A DNA stretch of 64,000 nt from Streptomyces sp. NBC_01237 (lineage in GTDB: Bacteria; Actinomycetota; Actinomycetes; Streptomycetales; Streptomycetaceae): contig NZ_CP108508.1 of NCBI RefSeq assembly GCF_035917275.1, positions 6,448,001 to 6,512,000 of the forward strand, in the 5' to 3' direction. Of the stretch, positions 9,041-17,069 are shown piece by piece. Below the pieces are notes generated by a model. The model was not told the origin of the DNA. It saw nothing but the letters and a program-made list of their open reading frames with translations, and ran no database searches. The translations under genes were made by a program, and so were the position numbers. Position 1 is the stretch's first letter; every line of letters starts with the position of its first letter.

Positions 9041-9120
9041 CCATGTACCGGCCCGTCACGGGTCCGGTGTCCGGGTCCGGCGCGGGGCGGTGTCCGGGTC
9101 CGTCAGCGGGTCCGTCCGGC

Positions 9121-9834
9121 TCAGATCTCCACCATCACCTGGTCCAGTGACTTGCGGACCAGGTCCGGCACCTCGCAGTCCTCGGCCGGATAGCCCACCG
9201 GGATCACCGCGAACGCCTTCTCGTTCTCCGGCCGGTCCAGTACCTCGCGCAGGAAGCGCATCGGGCTCGGGGTGTGGATCAGGGCCGACAGCCCCGACAG
9301 GTGCAGGGCCGACAGCAGCATGCCGACCGCGATGCCGACGGACTCGTCGACGTAGTAGTGCTTGCGCTTCGTGCCGTCCTCGCCCAGCCAGTACCGCTGC
9401 TGGAACACCACGATCAGGCCCGGGGCGTCCGTCATATGGGCCTTCACCGCGTCGGTGCCCAGCGGGCGCAGCGCCGCCAGCCACTCCTCGCCGAGCCTGC
9501 CGTCGTAGCTGATCTTCTCCTCGTGCTCGGCCGCCTCCCGGATGCGGCGCCGCACCTCGGGGTCCTTGACCAGGACGAAGGTCCACGGCTGCTGATGGGC
9601 TCCGGAAGGTGCGGTCGCCGCGCAGGCGACGGCGTCCCGCAGCACCTGCTCGGGCACCGGGTCGGTGGAGAACCGGCGTACGGTCCTGCGTCCGTCCATC
9701 CGGTGCCGCAGTCGGGCGGCCCGGTCCAGGGACTCCTCGACGGGCATCCGCTCGGGGCGGTAGGGGACCGATCGGTACGGGTCGCCGTGGACCGGGGTCC
9801 ACCGCTGGGGTGCTTCAGTCGTGTTCTCGGGCAT
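9121..9834 (-). CDS. Nitroreductase family protein, iodotyrosine deiodinase-like
   Basis: 237-residue FMN flavoprotein of the nitroreductase superfamily. The stretch PSGAHQQPWTFVLV (near residue 85), the HYYVDESVGIAVG segment (near 163) and the C-terminal FAVIPVGYPAEDC match the layout of iodotyrosine deiodinase-type members, which reductively dehalogenate aromatic substrates, although bacterial homologues often have unknown substrates. The N-terminal 40 residues form the usual dimer-swapped arm. ATG start at 9834. Convergent with pruA and divergent from the secreted protease; no partner gene is evident. Confidence 0.85.
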   Translation of the reverse strand: MPENTTEAPQRWTPVHGDPYRSVPYRPERMPVEESLDRAARLRHRMDGRRTVRRFSTDPVPEQVLRDAVACAATAPSGAHQQPWTFVLVKDPEVRRRIREAAEHEEKISYDGRLGEEWLAALRPLGTDAVKAHMTDAPGLIVVFQQRYWLGEDGTKRKHYYVDESVGIAVGMLLSALHLSGLSALIHTPSPMRFLREVLDRPENEKAFAVIPVGYPAEDCEVPDLVRKSLDQVMVEI

Positions 9835-10030
9835 GGCGGCAGTGTGCGGCCCACGCCCGCCCCGCGAACAGAGGGCCTTCGGACAACGGCGGGCCGCCCG
9901 TCCCGGTCAGTGTCCGGTCACCGGGCCCGCGAGGGGCCTTCCGGGTAACGCGTTCTTGCGGGTTAGGTAATGAGCATGTCAAATTCCTTACTCGGTACGT
10001 CCCCACGCGTCACCCGAGAAGGAGCACCCC

Positions 10031-11104
10031 ATGAGACGCACCACCCGTGCCCGCGTCGGCGTTTCCCTTCTGCTCGTCATCGGTACCCTCGGTCTCGGCG
10101 CAACTCCCTCCGGGGCGGCGCCCGTTCCGGAGCCCGCCCCCACCGCACTGCCCGCCCCCACCCCCGCCGCGTACGCCCTGGACGCCGCCCTGGAGCAGCG
10201 GCTCGGGGCCGGGAGCGCCGGCAGCTACCTCGACCGGAGGACCGGTGACCTCGTCGTCACCGTCACCACCGACCGTGCCGCCGAACAGGCCGGTGCCGCC
10301 GGGGCCACCGTGCGCCGGGTGGCGCGCAGCGCCGCGCAACTGGGCGCCGCGATGGACACCCTGGAGGCCGAGGCGAAGATCACCGGTACCTCCTGGGGCG
10401 TCGACCCCCGGACCAACCAGGTCGCCGTGGAGGCCGATCAGTCGGTCTCCGCGCGGGACCTGGCCCGGCTCGAAGCCGTCGCCGACCGGCTGGACGGTGC
10501 CGTACGCATCACCAGGGTGCCCGGCGTCTTCCACCGCGAGGTGCTGGGCGGCGGCGCCATCTACGGTGGCGGGAGCCGGTGTTCGGCCGCCTTCAACGTC
10601 ACCAAGGGCGGCGCCCGTTACTTCGTCACCGCCGGGCACTGCACCAACATCTCCGCCAACTGGTCGGCCACCTCCGGAGGGCCGGTCGTCGGGGTCCGGG
10701 AGGGCACCAGCTTCCCGACCAACGACTACGGCATCGTCCGGTACACCGACGGCTCCTCGCCCGCCGGGGACGTCGACCTCTACAACGGCGGCTCCCAGGA
10801 CATCAGCTCCGCCGCCGACGCCGTCGTGGGCCAGACCCTCAGCAAGAGCGGCTCCACCACCAAGGTGACCAGCGGCACCGTCACCGCCGTCAATGTCACC
10901 GTCAACTACGGCGACGGGCCCGTCTACAACATGGTCCGCACCACCGCCTGCTCCGCGGGCGGCGACAGCGGCGGCGCCCACTTCGCCGGCTCCGTCGCGC
11001 TCGGCATCCACTCGGGCAGCTCCGGCTGCACCGGCACCAGCGGTTCCGCCATCCACCAGCCGGTCAAGGAGGCCCTGGCCGCCTACGGCGTGACCGTGTA
11101 CTGA
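10031..11104 (+). CDS. Secreted S1 serine protease, streptogrisin type
   Basis: 357-residue preproprotease. A Sec signal peptide (residues 1-30, ending at PSGAA) is followed by an alpha-lytic-protease prodomain (about 45-120) and a chymotrypsin-fold mature domain starting near VLGGGAIYGGG. The triad is visible: His203 in TAGHC, Asp232 in NDYG and Ser313 in GGDSGG. AAGGAG lies close before the ATG. Family members are secreted digestive endopeptidases whose prodomain is needed for folding. The upstream 60 bases are AT-richer (around TTAGGTAATGAGC) and probably hold the promoter. Confidence 0.95.
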   Translation: MRRTTRARVGVSLLLVIGTLGLGATPSGAAPVPEPAPTALPAPTPAAYALDAALEQRLGAGSAGSYLDRRTGDLVVTVTTDRAAEQAGAAGATVRRVARSAAQLGAAMDTLEAEAKITGTSWGVDPRTNQVAVEADQSVSARDLARLEAVADRLDGAVRITRVPGVFHREVLGGGAIYGGGSRCSAAFNVTKGGARYFVTAGHCTNISANWSATSGGPVVGVREGTSFPTNDYGIVRYTDGSSPAGDVDLYNGGSQDISSAADAVVGQTLSKSGSTTKVTSGTVTAVNVTVNYGDGPVYNMVRTTACSAGGDSGGAHFAGSVALGIHSGSSGCTGTSGSAIHQPVKEALAAYGVTVY

Positions 11105-11153
11105 CCGTCCCCGCCCCCGGACCGCACGGTCCTGTGTCCGCCCCGGGCCGCCC

Positions 11154-11270
11154 CGCCCGGGGCGGGCAGCTCACGCCCGGCCGTTGCACTGCCCCCGCCC
11201 GGGGCGGACAGCTCACGCCCGGCCGTGCATTGCCACCCCGCCCGGGGCGGCAGCTCACGCCCAGCCGTGC
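11154..11270. repeat. Three tandem copies of a 42-43-bp unit at the acyltransferase 3' end
   Basis: The unit starts CGCCCGGGGCGG, followed by CAGCTCACGCCC-GCCGT, at 11154, 11196 and 11239. The third copy contains the stop codon and last codons of the minus-strand acyltransferase gene (stop at 11255-11257), so the two extra copies repeat a gene end outside the gene. Each copy has a self-complementary GC core that could fold, so the array may also work as a terminator between convergent genes. Confidence 0.8.
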
Positions 11271-12463
11271 ACGATCAGGGCAAGGCCCGCCGTGAATCCG
11301 CCGCCCAGCAGCACCAGATAGCGCCCGTAGTGCCTGCGGTGGCGCCGCATCAGCAGCCCGAACGCGGCGAACCCGAGCCCCACCGACAGCGTCCGCGCAC
11401 CGCGCGCCGTCGCGGAGGCGGCGGCCCAGTCACCGGCCGGCACTCCGGCGCGCCCCGCCCCGGCGCCGTACACCTTGAACGGGATGCCGTTCCACGGCTG
11501 CTGCCGCACCGCCGACGCGCCCTCCAGCGCCAGCCCCCGACGGACCTCCGCCCGCATCCGGTCGGTGGTCAGCGGCGCGGGCAACTGGACCCCCGCCGCG
11601 GCCAGTTGCAGGGCGAGCAGCCCGCCGGCGACGCTCCCCGCCAGTGCCCCCAGCGACATCTTCCACGCCGCACGCGGCACCGCCACACACACCACCCCGA
11701 GCAGCAGTTCCGGCATCAGCGGCCAGCTCAGTGCCTCCGCCAGCGCCCAGACGAAGGCCAGCGGCACACCCCACCGGGAGGTCACGACCGCCGCCACCCG
11801 GCGGCGCGCCGCCGAGTCCCCGAGCGGTTCGGCGACCGTACGGGAGTGCAGTGCCACGACCGCGTCGCGCGCCCCGGCCGGGGTGACCGCCGAGGGCAGC
11901 GGCTCCCCGATCGTCACCCGCACCAGGGCCGAACGCAGCCGCCCGTGCTTGGGCAGCAGCCGGTCCGTACCCGCGATGCCGACCGGCACCACCGGCACCC
12001 CCGCCCGCTCGGCCAGGACCAGCGCACCGCGGTGGAAGGAGCCCAGCTCGCCGTCCCTGCCCCGGGTGCCCTCGGGGAACAGCACCACCGCCCGGCCCGC
12101 CCGCAGTTCGTCCGCCATCGACAGCAGATCGTCCATGCCGCCCCCGCCGCGCCGCACCGGGAACCCGGCCGCGAGCCTGCGGCAGATCCGGCGCCGCCAC
12201 GGCGAGGCGAACCAGTAGTCCGCCGCCGCCCCGATCACCGGGGTGTGCCGGGCGTCCAGCGCCGCGAGGAGCGCCGCCGTGTCGGCGTGCGAGGAGTGGT
12301 TGGCGACGACGACGCAGCCGCCGCGCGGCAGCCGCCCGCGCCGCTCCACCCCACCGGTCAGGCTCAGCACCGCCCACCACAGACCGCGGCGCAGCGCCGC
12401 CGCGAAGCGGGAGCGTGCCGGGAGGTCCACCCGGCCGGGCGCGGGGAGCGGGGTCGTCATCAC
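11255..12463 (-). CDS. PlsC-type acyltransferase with C-terminal membrane domain
   Basis: 402 residues. The N-terminal half is a 1-acylglycerol-3-phosphate O-acyltransferase domain with the HX4D catalytic motif NHSSHAD (near residue 55) and FPEGTR (near 130); such enzymes acylate lysophosphatidic acid to phosphatidic acid at the membrane. The C-terminal half (about 235-402) has several hydrophobic segments that normal PlsC lacks. GTG start at 12463 overlaps the cdsA-like stop (GTGA). With the two upstream genes it forms a compact phospholipid module: the product, phosphatidate, is the substrate of the next enzyme. Confidence 0.88.
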   Translation of the reverse strand: MMTTPLPAPGRVDLPARSRFAAALRRGLWWAVLSLTGGVERRGRLPRGGCVVVANHSSHADTAALLAALDARHTPVIGAAADYWFASPWRRRICRRLAAGFPVRRGGGGMDDLLSMADELRAGRAVVLFPEGTRGRDGELGSFHRGALVLAERAGVPVVPVGIAGTDRLLPKHGRLRSALVRVTIGEPLPSAVTPAGARDAVVALHSRTVAEPLGDSAARRRVAAVVTSRWGVPLAFVWALAEALSWPLMPELLLGVVCVAVPRAAWKMSLGALAGSVAGGLLALQLAAAGVQLPAPLTTDRMRAEVRRGLALEGASAVRQQPWNGIPFKVYGAGAGRAGVPAGDWAAASATARGARTLSVGLGFAAFGLLMRRHRRHYGRYLVLLGGGFTAGLALIVHGWA

Positions 12464-13320
12464 GTCATCACCATCGCCAGGAGAAGGGCCACCAGCAGGG
12501 AGTCGATCCGGTCGAGGAGGCCGCCGAACCCGGGCAGCCAGCTGCCCGCGTCCTTCACCCCCGACTCGCGCTTGACCATCGACTCGATCAGGTCACCGAG
12601 GACACAGCCGCCGAGCACCGCGGCCCACAGCGCCACCGAGAACGAGCCGAGCACCAGCAGGAGCAGGGCCGTGGCGAGGGCCGCGCCCAGCACCCCCGCC
12701 CAGGTCTTGTTCGGGGAGAGCGGGGAGAGCCGCCGGGCGAGCGGACCCCGGCGGCCCAGCGCCGTACCGCCGCACCAGGCGCCGACATCACCGAGCGCCA
12801 CCGCCAGGCCGACCGCCACCCCCGTCTCGCCCAGCGTCACCAGACCCGTCAGCGCGACCGGAATCCACAGCAGCCCGAAGGCCGTCCGGGCCCCGCGGGT
12901 GAAGCCCCGGGTGTCGTCACCCGACAGCACCGGGGGCAGCGCCGCCGCGAGCAGCAGCAGGGCCGCCGCCCGCATGTCCAGGACCTCCGGCGCCCGCCAC
13001 GCGAGGGCCGGCACCAGGACCGCCGCCGCGACCAGCACCGCGTGGTCGCCCCGCGTCAGCCCGGCCATCCGGACGAACTCGGTCACCGCGACCGCCCCGA
13101 GCCCGGCGGCCAGCACGAACGTGCCCCCGCCGCCCAGGAAGTACGCCCCCAGGAAGACCGGCGCGACCAGTGCCCAGGTCCGCCACCGCTTGCGCAGCTC
13201 GGCCCGCATCCGGACCTTCGACGGCAGTACGGCGACGGCCACGCCGCCCGCCCCCAGCACACCCGCGACCAGCGGCACGGCTCGCGCCGCCGCCTCCTCG
13301 GCGATCAGTACGGCGCTCAT
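12460..13320 (-). CDS. Phosphatidate cytidylyltransferase (CdsA-like)
   Basis: 286-residue polytopic membrane enzyme that makes CDP-diacylglycerol from phosphatidate and CTP. The family signature is clear near the C-terminus: SPNKTWAGVLGA followed by GDLIESMVKRESGVKD and PGFGGLLDRIDS. I choose ATG 13320, which overlaps the upstream stop in an ATGA junction, rather than the in-frame ATG 15 bases earlier. This is likely a second cdsA paralogue rather than the housekeeping gene, because it sits in a small operon with a CDP-alcohol phosphotransferase-like and a PlsC-like gene. Confidence 0.9.
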   Translation of the reverse strand: MSAVLIAEEAAARAVPLVAGVLGAGGVAVAVLPSKVRMRAELRKRWRTWALVAPVFLGAYFLGGGGTFVLAAGLGAVAVTEFVRMAGLTRGDHAVLVAAAVLVPALAWRAPEVLDMRAAALLLLAAALPPVLSGDDTRGFTRGARTAFGLLWIPVALTGLVTLGETGVAVGLAVALGDVGAWCGGTALGRRGPLARRLSPLSPNKTWAGVLGAALATALLLLVLGSFSVALWAAVLGGCVLGDLIESMVKRESGVKDAGSWLPGFGGLLDRIDSLLVALLLAMVMT

Positions 13321-13889
13321 GCCAGCTCCCGCCACAGCCGGGCCAGCCGGAGCGCGGCGGTGAGCAGCGAACCGGCGGCGATCACGATCAGTACGGGGAC
13401 GGCCCAGCCGCTCGCCGCCGCGACCACGACCAGCAGACAGCGTTCGGTCTTGCCGACCGGGCCCCCGTTGTGCCGGGGCGCACCGGCCGCGGCGCCCGCC
13501 AGCGACACCCAGGACGGCAGTGTCGCCGCGAGGGCGGCCACCGCCACCAGCCAGAGCGGGGCGAGCGTCAGGAACCCGGCGAGCACGACCAGGTCGGCCG
13601 CCCGGTCGCCCAGTTCGTTGAGGACCGCGCCGCGCCGGGTGGTCCGGCCGGTGTCGCGGGCCAGCGCCCCGTCGAGGTTGGCGAAGGCGAGCCGCGCCGC
13701 GAGCAGTACGGCGACCGGGAGCGCGGCGGGTCCGGCGGGCAGCCAGGCCAGCGCGGCGGCTCCACCGGCCGCCGCGGCCACGCCCGCCGCGGTGAGGGTG
13801 TCGGGCGACACCTCACGGCGGACGAGACGGGCACGGACACCGGCGAGCCGGTTCGCGTACCAGGGCTTGAGAGCGTAGAGGCCGTTCAT
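13317..13889 (-). CDS. CDP-alcohol phosphatidyltransferase-like protein with altered active-site Asp pair
   Basis: About 190 residues with hydrophobic helices and a recognisable CDP-OH-P region, NLDGALARDTGRTTRRG. In the family pattern four aspartates bind the metals and catalyse head-group transfer from CDP-diacylglycerol. Here the second and fourth are present, but the first position is Ala (FANLDG) and the third is Asn (AVLNELGD). Either the enzyme works with a changed metal site or it has lost activity. I use ATG 13889; an upstream GTG (13913) has its ribosome site too close. First gene of the three-gene phospholipid operon. Confidence 0.75.
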   Translation of the reverse strand: MNGLYALKPWYANRLAGVRARLVRREVSPDTLTAAGVAAAAGGAAALAWLPAGPAALPVAVLLAARLAFANLDGALARDTGRTTRRGAVLNELGDRAADLVVLAGFLTLAPLWLVAVAALAATLPSWVSLAGAAAGAPRHNGGPVGKTERCLLVVVAAASGWAVPVLIVIAAGSLLTAALRLARLWRELA

Positions 13890-13933
13890 GGAGGCAACTC
13901 TCGTGCGGCGCACATCCTTTCGACACGGCCCGA

Positions 13934-13956
13934 GTACTCAAATGAATACTGAGTAC
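13934..13956. promoter_or_regulatory. Inverted repeat in divergent promoter
   Basis: GTACTCA-9 bases-TGAGTAC lies in an AT-richer patch between the phospholipid operon and the aminoglycoside acetyltransferase-like gene. It could be an operator serving one or both promoters; no dedicated regulator gene is adjacent. Confidence 0.45.
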
Positions 13957-13988
13957 CGGGTGAGGGCCCTGCCTGGGACTCTGGGTAC

Positions 13989-14528
13989 ATGACCGAACCG
14001 GCAGCCCTGCACCTCGCCCACACCTATGAGCTGACCCCGCCGGCCCTCGCCGGGATCCGCGACCTCCTGGACGCCGCGTTCGACGGGGACTTCTCCGACG
14101 GCGACTGGGATCACACCCTGGGCGGCGTCCACGCCTGTGTACGCGACGGCAGCGGACTCCTCCTCGCCCACGGCAGCGTGATCCAGCGGCGGGTGGTCCA
14201 CGCGGGCCGTTCGTACCGCGTCGGCTACGTCGAGGGCGTGGCCGTCAGCGCCGAGCACCGCAGGCAAGGGCTCGGCGGACGCGTGATGGCCGCGCTGGAA
14301 CGGGTCATCGACGGGGCGTACGCCTTCGGGGCGCTGTCCGCGTCCGACGCGGGGGCCGCGCTCTATGCGTCGCGGGGCTGGGAGCCGTGGCCGGGACAGC
14401 TCGCCGCACAGGGGGCCGACGGCATCGAGCCGCTCCCCGACGAGGAGGGCAGCACCTACGTACGCGGCGCGCTGCCCGCCCGGTCCGGGACGCTGGTCTT
14501 CGACTGGCGCGACGGGGACGTGCTGTGA
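13989..14528 (+). CDS. Aminoglycoside 2'-N-acetyltransferase (AAC(2')-I) family protein
   Basis: 179-residue GNAT protein. The pattern DWDHTLGGVHA, SVIQRR, GYVEGVAV, GALSAS, LYASRGWEPW and the terminal DWRDGDV matches, in order and spacing, the mycobacterial/Providencia AAC(2')-I acetyltransferases as I recall them. These use acetyl-CoA to acetylate the 2'-amino group of gentamicin-, tobramycin- and dibekacin-like drugs. The acetyl-CoA loop is RRQGLG. No clear ribosome site precedes the ATG, and a leaderless start is possible. There is no antibiotic cluster around it, so it is probably an intrinsic chromosomal gene with resistance or housekeeping use. Confidence 0.85.
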   Translation: MTEPAALHLAHTYELTPPALAGIRDLLDAAFDGDFSDGDWDHTLGGVHACVRDGSGLLLAHGSVIQRRVVHAGRSYRVGYVEGVAVSAEHRRQGLGGRVMAALERVIDGAYAFGALSASDAGAALYASRGWEPWPGQLAAQGADGIEPLPDEEGSTYVRGALPARSGTLVFDWRDGDVL

Positions 14529-14541
14529 GGCGCGGTGGGTG

Positions 14542-15603
14542 TCACTCGGCCACCCGGATCAGCATCTTGCCGGTGTTCTCGCCGCGCAGCATGCCGAGGA
14601 AGCCGTCCACCGTCCGCTCGAAACCGTCCACGACCGTCACCTCGGGGGCGATCAGCCCGCTCCGCAGATGCGGGACCAGGAAATCCTCCAACTCGCCCTG
14701 GACATCGCGGTAGTCGCGCACCATCACCCCTTCCAGCCGCAGGCTCCTGCCCACGACGTCGAACAGGTTGCGCGGCGCGGCGGGCGGGTTGTGCGCCGAG
14801 TGGTACTGGGAGATGGCGCCGACCCAGGCGATCCGCCCGTGGTCGCGCAGCACGGAGATCGCACCCTCCAGGTGCTCCCCGCCGACGTTGTCGACGTATG
14901 CGTCGATCCCGTCCGGTGCCGCCTTCGCCAGCAGTTCGCCGACGGGACCGTCGTGGTAGTCGAAGGCCGCGTCGAAGCCGAGTTCCCCGGTGAGCCGGGC
15001 GACCTTCGCGGCCGAGCCCGCGCTGCCGATGATCCGTCCGGCGCCGAGCAGCCGGGCGATCCGTCCCACGGCCGTGCCGACACCGCCCGCCGCCGCCGAG
15101 ACGAAGAGGTCCTGGCCCGCGCGGAGTTCCAGGGTCCGGGTGAGCGCGACATAGGCGGTGAGCCCGGTCCCGCCGAGGAGGGAGAGATGGGCGGTGAGCG
15201 GCACCCCGTCGTACGAGGAGATCCTGCGGGTGCCGTTCGTTCCGGGGGTGACCAGGGCGTGGGTCCGCCAGCCGTCGCGGTGGTGGACCAGGTCGCCCTC
15301 GGAGAGTTCCGGGGTGCGGGAGGCGGTCACCCGGCCGATGACGCGGCCCTCCAACGGGGTGCCCAGCTCCCAGCCGCCGTCCATCTCCTCGCGGTGGTAC
15401 GGGTCCACGGAGAGATAGAGGCTCTCCACCAGGGCCTGGCCCGGTCCCGGTTCCGGCACGGGGGACTCGACGACGGAGAAGAGGTCCGCGGTCGGGAAGC
15501 CGTGCGGCCGGGCGGTGAGGTGGAAGGTGCGGGCGGTCCCGGCGGTGGCGCGGGCGGTCCCGGCGGTGGTGCGGGCGGTGCTGGTGGCGCGTGTCGTCGT
15601 CAT
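14542..15603 (-). CDS. Zinc-free MDR NADP-dependent oxidoreductase
   Basis: 353-residue medium-chain reductase of the leukotriene B4 12-hydroxydehydrogenase/prostaglandin reductase type, which reduces alpha,beta-enones with NADPH. The N-terminal motif LYLSVDPYHREEM and the nucleotide-binding AAAGGVGTAVGRIA (near residue 180) are diagnostic; no catalytic zinc cysteines are present. ATG 15603 is followed by three heptad-like repeats (TARTTAG) encoded by a 21-bp tandem repeat, so the true folded domain begins near residue 28. Divergent from a LysR gene that probably controls it. Confidence 0.88.
   Translation of the reverse strand: MTTTRATSTARTTAGTARATAGTARTFHLTARPHGFPTADLFSVVESPVPEPGPGQALVESLYLSVDPYHREEMDGGWELGTPLEGRVIGRVTASRTPELSEGDLVHHRDGWRTHALVTPGTNGTRRISSYDGVPLTAHLSLLGGTGLTAYVALTRTLELRAGQDLFVSAAAGGVGTAVGRIARLLGAGRIIGSAGSAAKVARLTGELGFDAAFDYHDGPVGELLAKAAPDGIDAYVDNVGGEHLEGAISVLRDHGRIAWVGAISQYHSAHNPPAAPRNLFDVVGRSLRLEGVMVRDYRDVQGELEDFLVPHLRSGLIAPEVTVVDGFERTVDGFLGMLRGENTGKMLIRVAE
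15526..15588. repeat. 21-bp in-frame tandem repeat in the reductase N-terminus
   Basis: Three 21-base copies (15526-15546, 15547-15567, 15568-15588, the third diverged) encode a repeated heptapeptide TAR-T/A-TAG at the start of the MDR reductase. The repeat keeps frame, so length variation among strains would be tolerated. Confidence 0.8.
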
Positions 15604-15652
15604 GCCGAGGACCGTAGGAAGGAATCCCGGGGCCCGGCAGGGGGTTGCTTCG

Positions 15653-15684
15653 ATGGAACGGCTCTTTCCATGAGCAGCTCTCAT
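15653..15684. promoter_or_regulatory. Candidate LysR operators in the divergent promoter
   Basis: Two inverted repeats lie side by side between the MDR reductase (start 15603) and the LysR gene (start 15705): ATGGAA-7 bases-TTCCAT (15653-15671) and ATGAG-CAGCT-CTCAT (15670-15684). The second fits the T-N11-A form of LysR boxes. The arrangement of two adjacent sites is typical for LysR recognition and activation subsites. Confidence 0.55.
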
Positions 15685-15704
15685 AGACCCAGGTGGACGC
15701 AGCG

Positions 15705-16622
15705 ATGACCGACCTCGCCCCGCACGAACTGCGGATACTCGCCGCCGTGGCCGACGCCCGCAGCTTCTCCGGCGCGGCAGCGGACCTGGGCATGACACAG
15801 TCCGCCGTCTCGCACTCCGTGCGCACCAGCGAGCGCAAGATCGGCACCGTGCTCTTCGACCGAGGCCGGCAGGGCGCCAGGCCCACCGCCGCCGGTGAGT
15901 CCGCCGTCGCCCACGCCCGGCGCGTTCTGCGGCTGCTCGACGTGATGGGCGCCGAGGCGCGGGGCATCGCCGCCGGGCCGGCGGGGACCGCCACGGTGTC
16001 CGGGCCGCTGCGGATCGCGGCCTTCCGCAGCGCCGCGCTCCATCTGCTGCCGCCCGCGCTGGAACGTCTCACCGCCCGTCACCCCGGCATCGAGCCGGTG
16101 GTGCGGATGGTGCGCGAGGTGGGGCCGGGCACCGCGGGAGAGGTGCTGGAGGGTCGGGCCGACCTGGGTATCGCGACGATCGGGACCGGTTCTCCCGTAC
16201 CGGAGGCGCTGGTCGGGGGAGTGCTGCTGGAGGAGGAGTACGCGCTGGTGCATCCGGCGGGGCATCCCGCGCCGCGTTCGCTGCCGCTGGTCGACTGGCG
16301 GGAGAACTGCACCTCGTACACACGTGACTGGTGGGCGGCGCAGGAGTGGATCCCGCGGGCGACGGTGGAGGCCGAGGACGACGGAGCGGTGCTCTCGATG
16401 GTGTCCCGTGGTCTCGGCATGGCGATCATGCCCGGACTGTCCCTCTATGGAGCACCCGACGGAATCGAGATCACCGCTCTCGGACCGGAGCGTCCCACGC
16501 GGTCGATCGGCTATGTCACCACCCCTGAGCAGGCGCGATCCCTCGCCGTGCGGGCGCTGATCCGTGAACTGCGCGCCGAACGCCGAGGGGCGGCCGTCTC
16601 AGATAGTAGGAAGTCCGAGTAA
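15705..16622 (+). CDS. LysR family transcriptional regulator
   Basis: 305 residues with the N-terminal LysR winged helix (residues 5-65, FSGAAADLGMTQSAVSHSV) and a LysR substrate-binding domain (about 95-295). Start set at ATG 15705, with AGGTGG about ten bases upstream; an in-frame GTG four codons earlier is possible. It is divergent from the zinc-free MDR reductase, with paired inverted repeats between them, so it most likely activates the reductase in response to an electrophile or substrate. The inducer cannot be inferred. Confidence 0.9.
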   Translation: MTDLAPHELRILAAVADARSFSGAAADLGMTQSAVSHSVRTSERKIGTVLFDRGRQGARPTAAGESAVAHARRVLRLLDVMGAEARGIAAGPAGTATVSGPLRIAAFRSAALHLLPPALERLTARHPGIEPVVRMVREVGPGTAGEVLEGRADLGIATIGTGSPVPEALVGGVLLEEEYALVHPAGHPAPRSLPLVDWRENCTSYTRDWWAAQEWIPRATVEAEDDGAVLSMVSRGLGMAIMPGLSLYGAPDGIEITALGPERPTRSIGYVTTPEQARSLAVRALIRELRAERRGAAVSDSRKSE

Positions 16623-16844
16623 TTGTGGAGACAGAGCGGGCCGGCTGTCCTAGCTTTGTAGGAGCCGAACGACTCGCTCGATCCAGCGACCGGTGGTCGT
16701 GAGTGCGCGCCACGAAGCAGGCAACCCCTGCGGCGACGCTCCCCACCCCTTCCGGCACCTCGAAATCCCGCTCATGACTGTCGGCGTCCGGATTCCCCGG
16801 AACCCGGTCCCGGCATCCACGCGATCTCAAGGAGTCGATCCATC

Positions 16845-16976
16845 ATGGCCGAGACGACTGTCCGCCGCCGCGTCCGTCACACCCCCCGCCCGACCGAGTC
16901 GGAGCGCCGGAACGCCGCCGCCGCCCTCCAGCGCGCACTGGACCGCAGGGACAACGGCGGCTCCACGGGCCACTGA
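16845..16976 (+). CDS. Small basic protein, 43 aa
   Basis: An ATG preceded at good distance by AAGGAG (16829-16834) opens a 43-residue frame: MAETTVRRRVRH at the start, an amphipathic helix-like middle (ERRNAAAALQRALDRR) and DNGGSTGH at the end. It is highly basic. Codon third positions are GC-rich, as expected for a real Streptomyces gene. The 221 bases upstream hold no other gene but include a small inverted repeat TCCTA-6 bases-TAGGA (16648-16663) near a possible promoter. Function unknown; a nucleic-acid- or ribosome-associated role would fit the charge, but that is a guess. Confidence 0.65.
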   Translation: MAETTVRRRVRHTPRPTESERRNAAAALQRALDRRDNGGSTGH

Positions 16977-16977
16977 G

Positions 16978-17042
16978 CCACACCGGAACCGGCCCACACC
17001 GGAACCGGCCCATACCGGAACCGGCCCACACCGGAACCGGCC
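16978..17042. repeat. 16-bp tandem repeat, four copies
   Basis: ACCGGAACCGG recurs at 16982, 16998, 17014 and 17030 in a 16-base unit CACACCGGAACCGGCC (third copy has one T change). It fills the gap between the 43-aa gene and the convergent phosphatase gene; each unit is partly self-complementary and the array may help end transcription. Confidence 0.85.
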
Positions 17043-17069
17043 CGGTCCGGACCGGGCCCGATCCCGGGC

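Noticed and set aside
11225..13878. Long plus-strand frames over the phospholipid module
   Set aside because: Antisense to PlsC-, CdsA- and CDP-alcohol transferase-like genes; no domain-like sequence.
16978..17042. Tandem repeats as a possible CRISPR array
   Set aside because: Units are adjacent without unique spacers here and at 1501, 11154, 49184 and 56901; no cas genes in the window.
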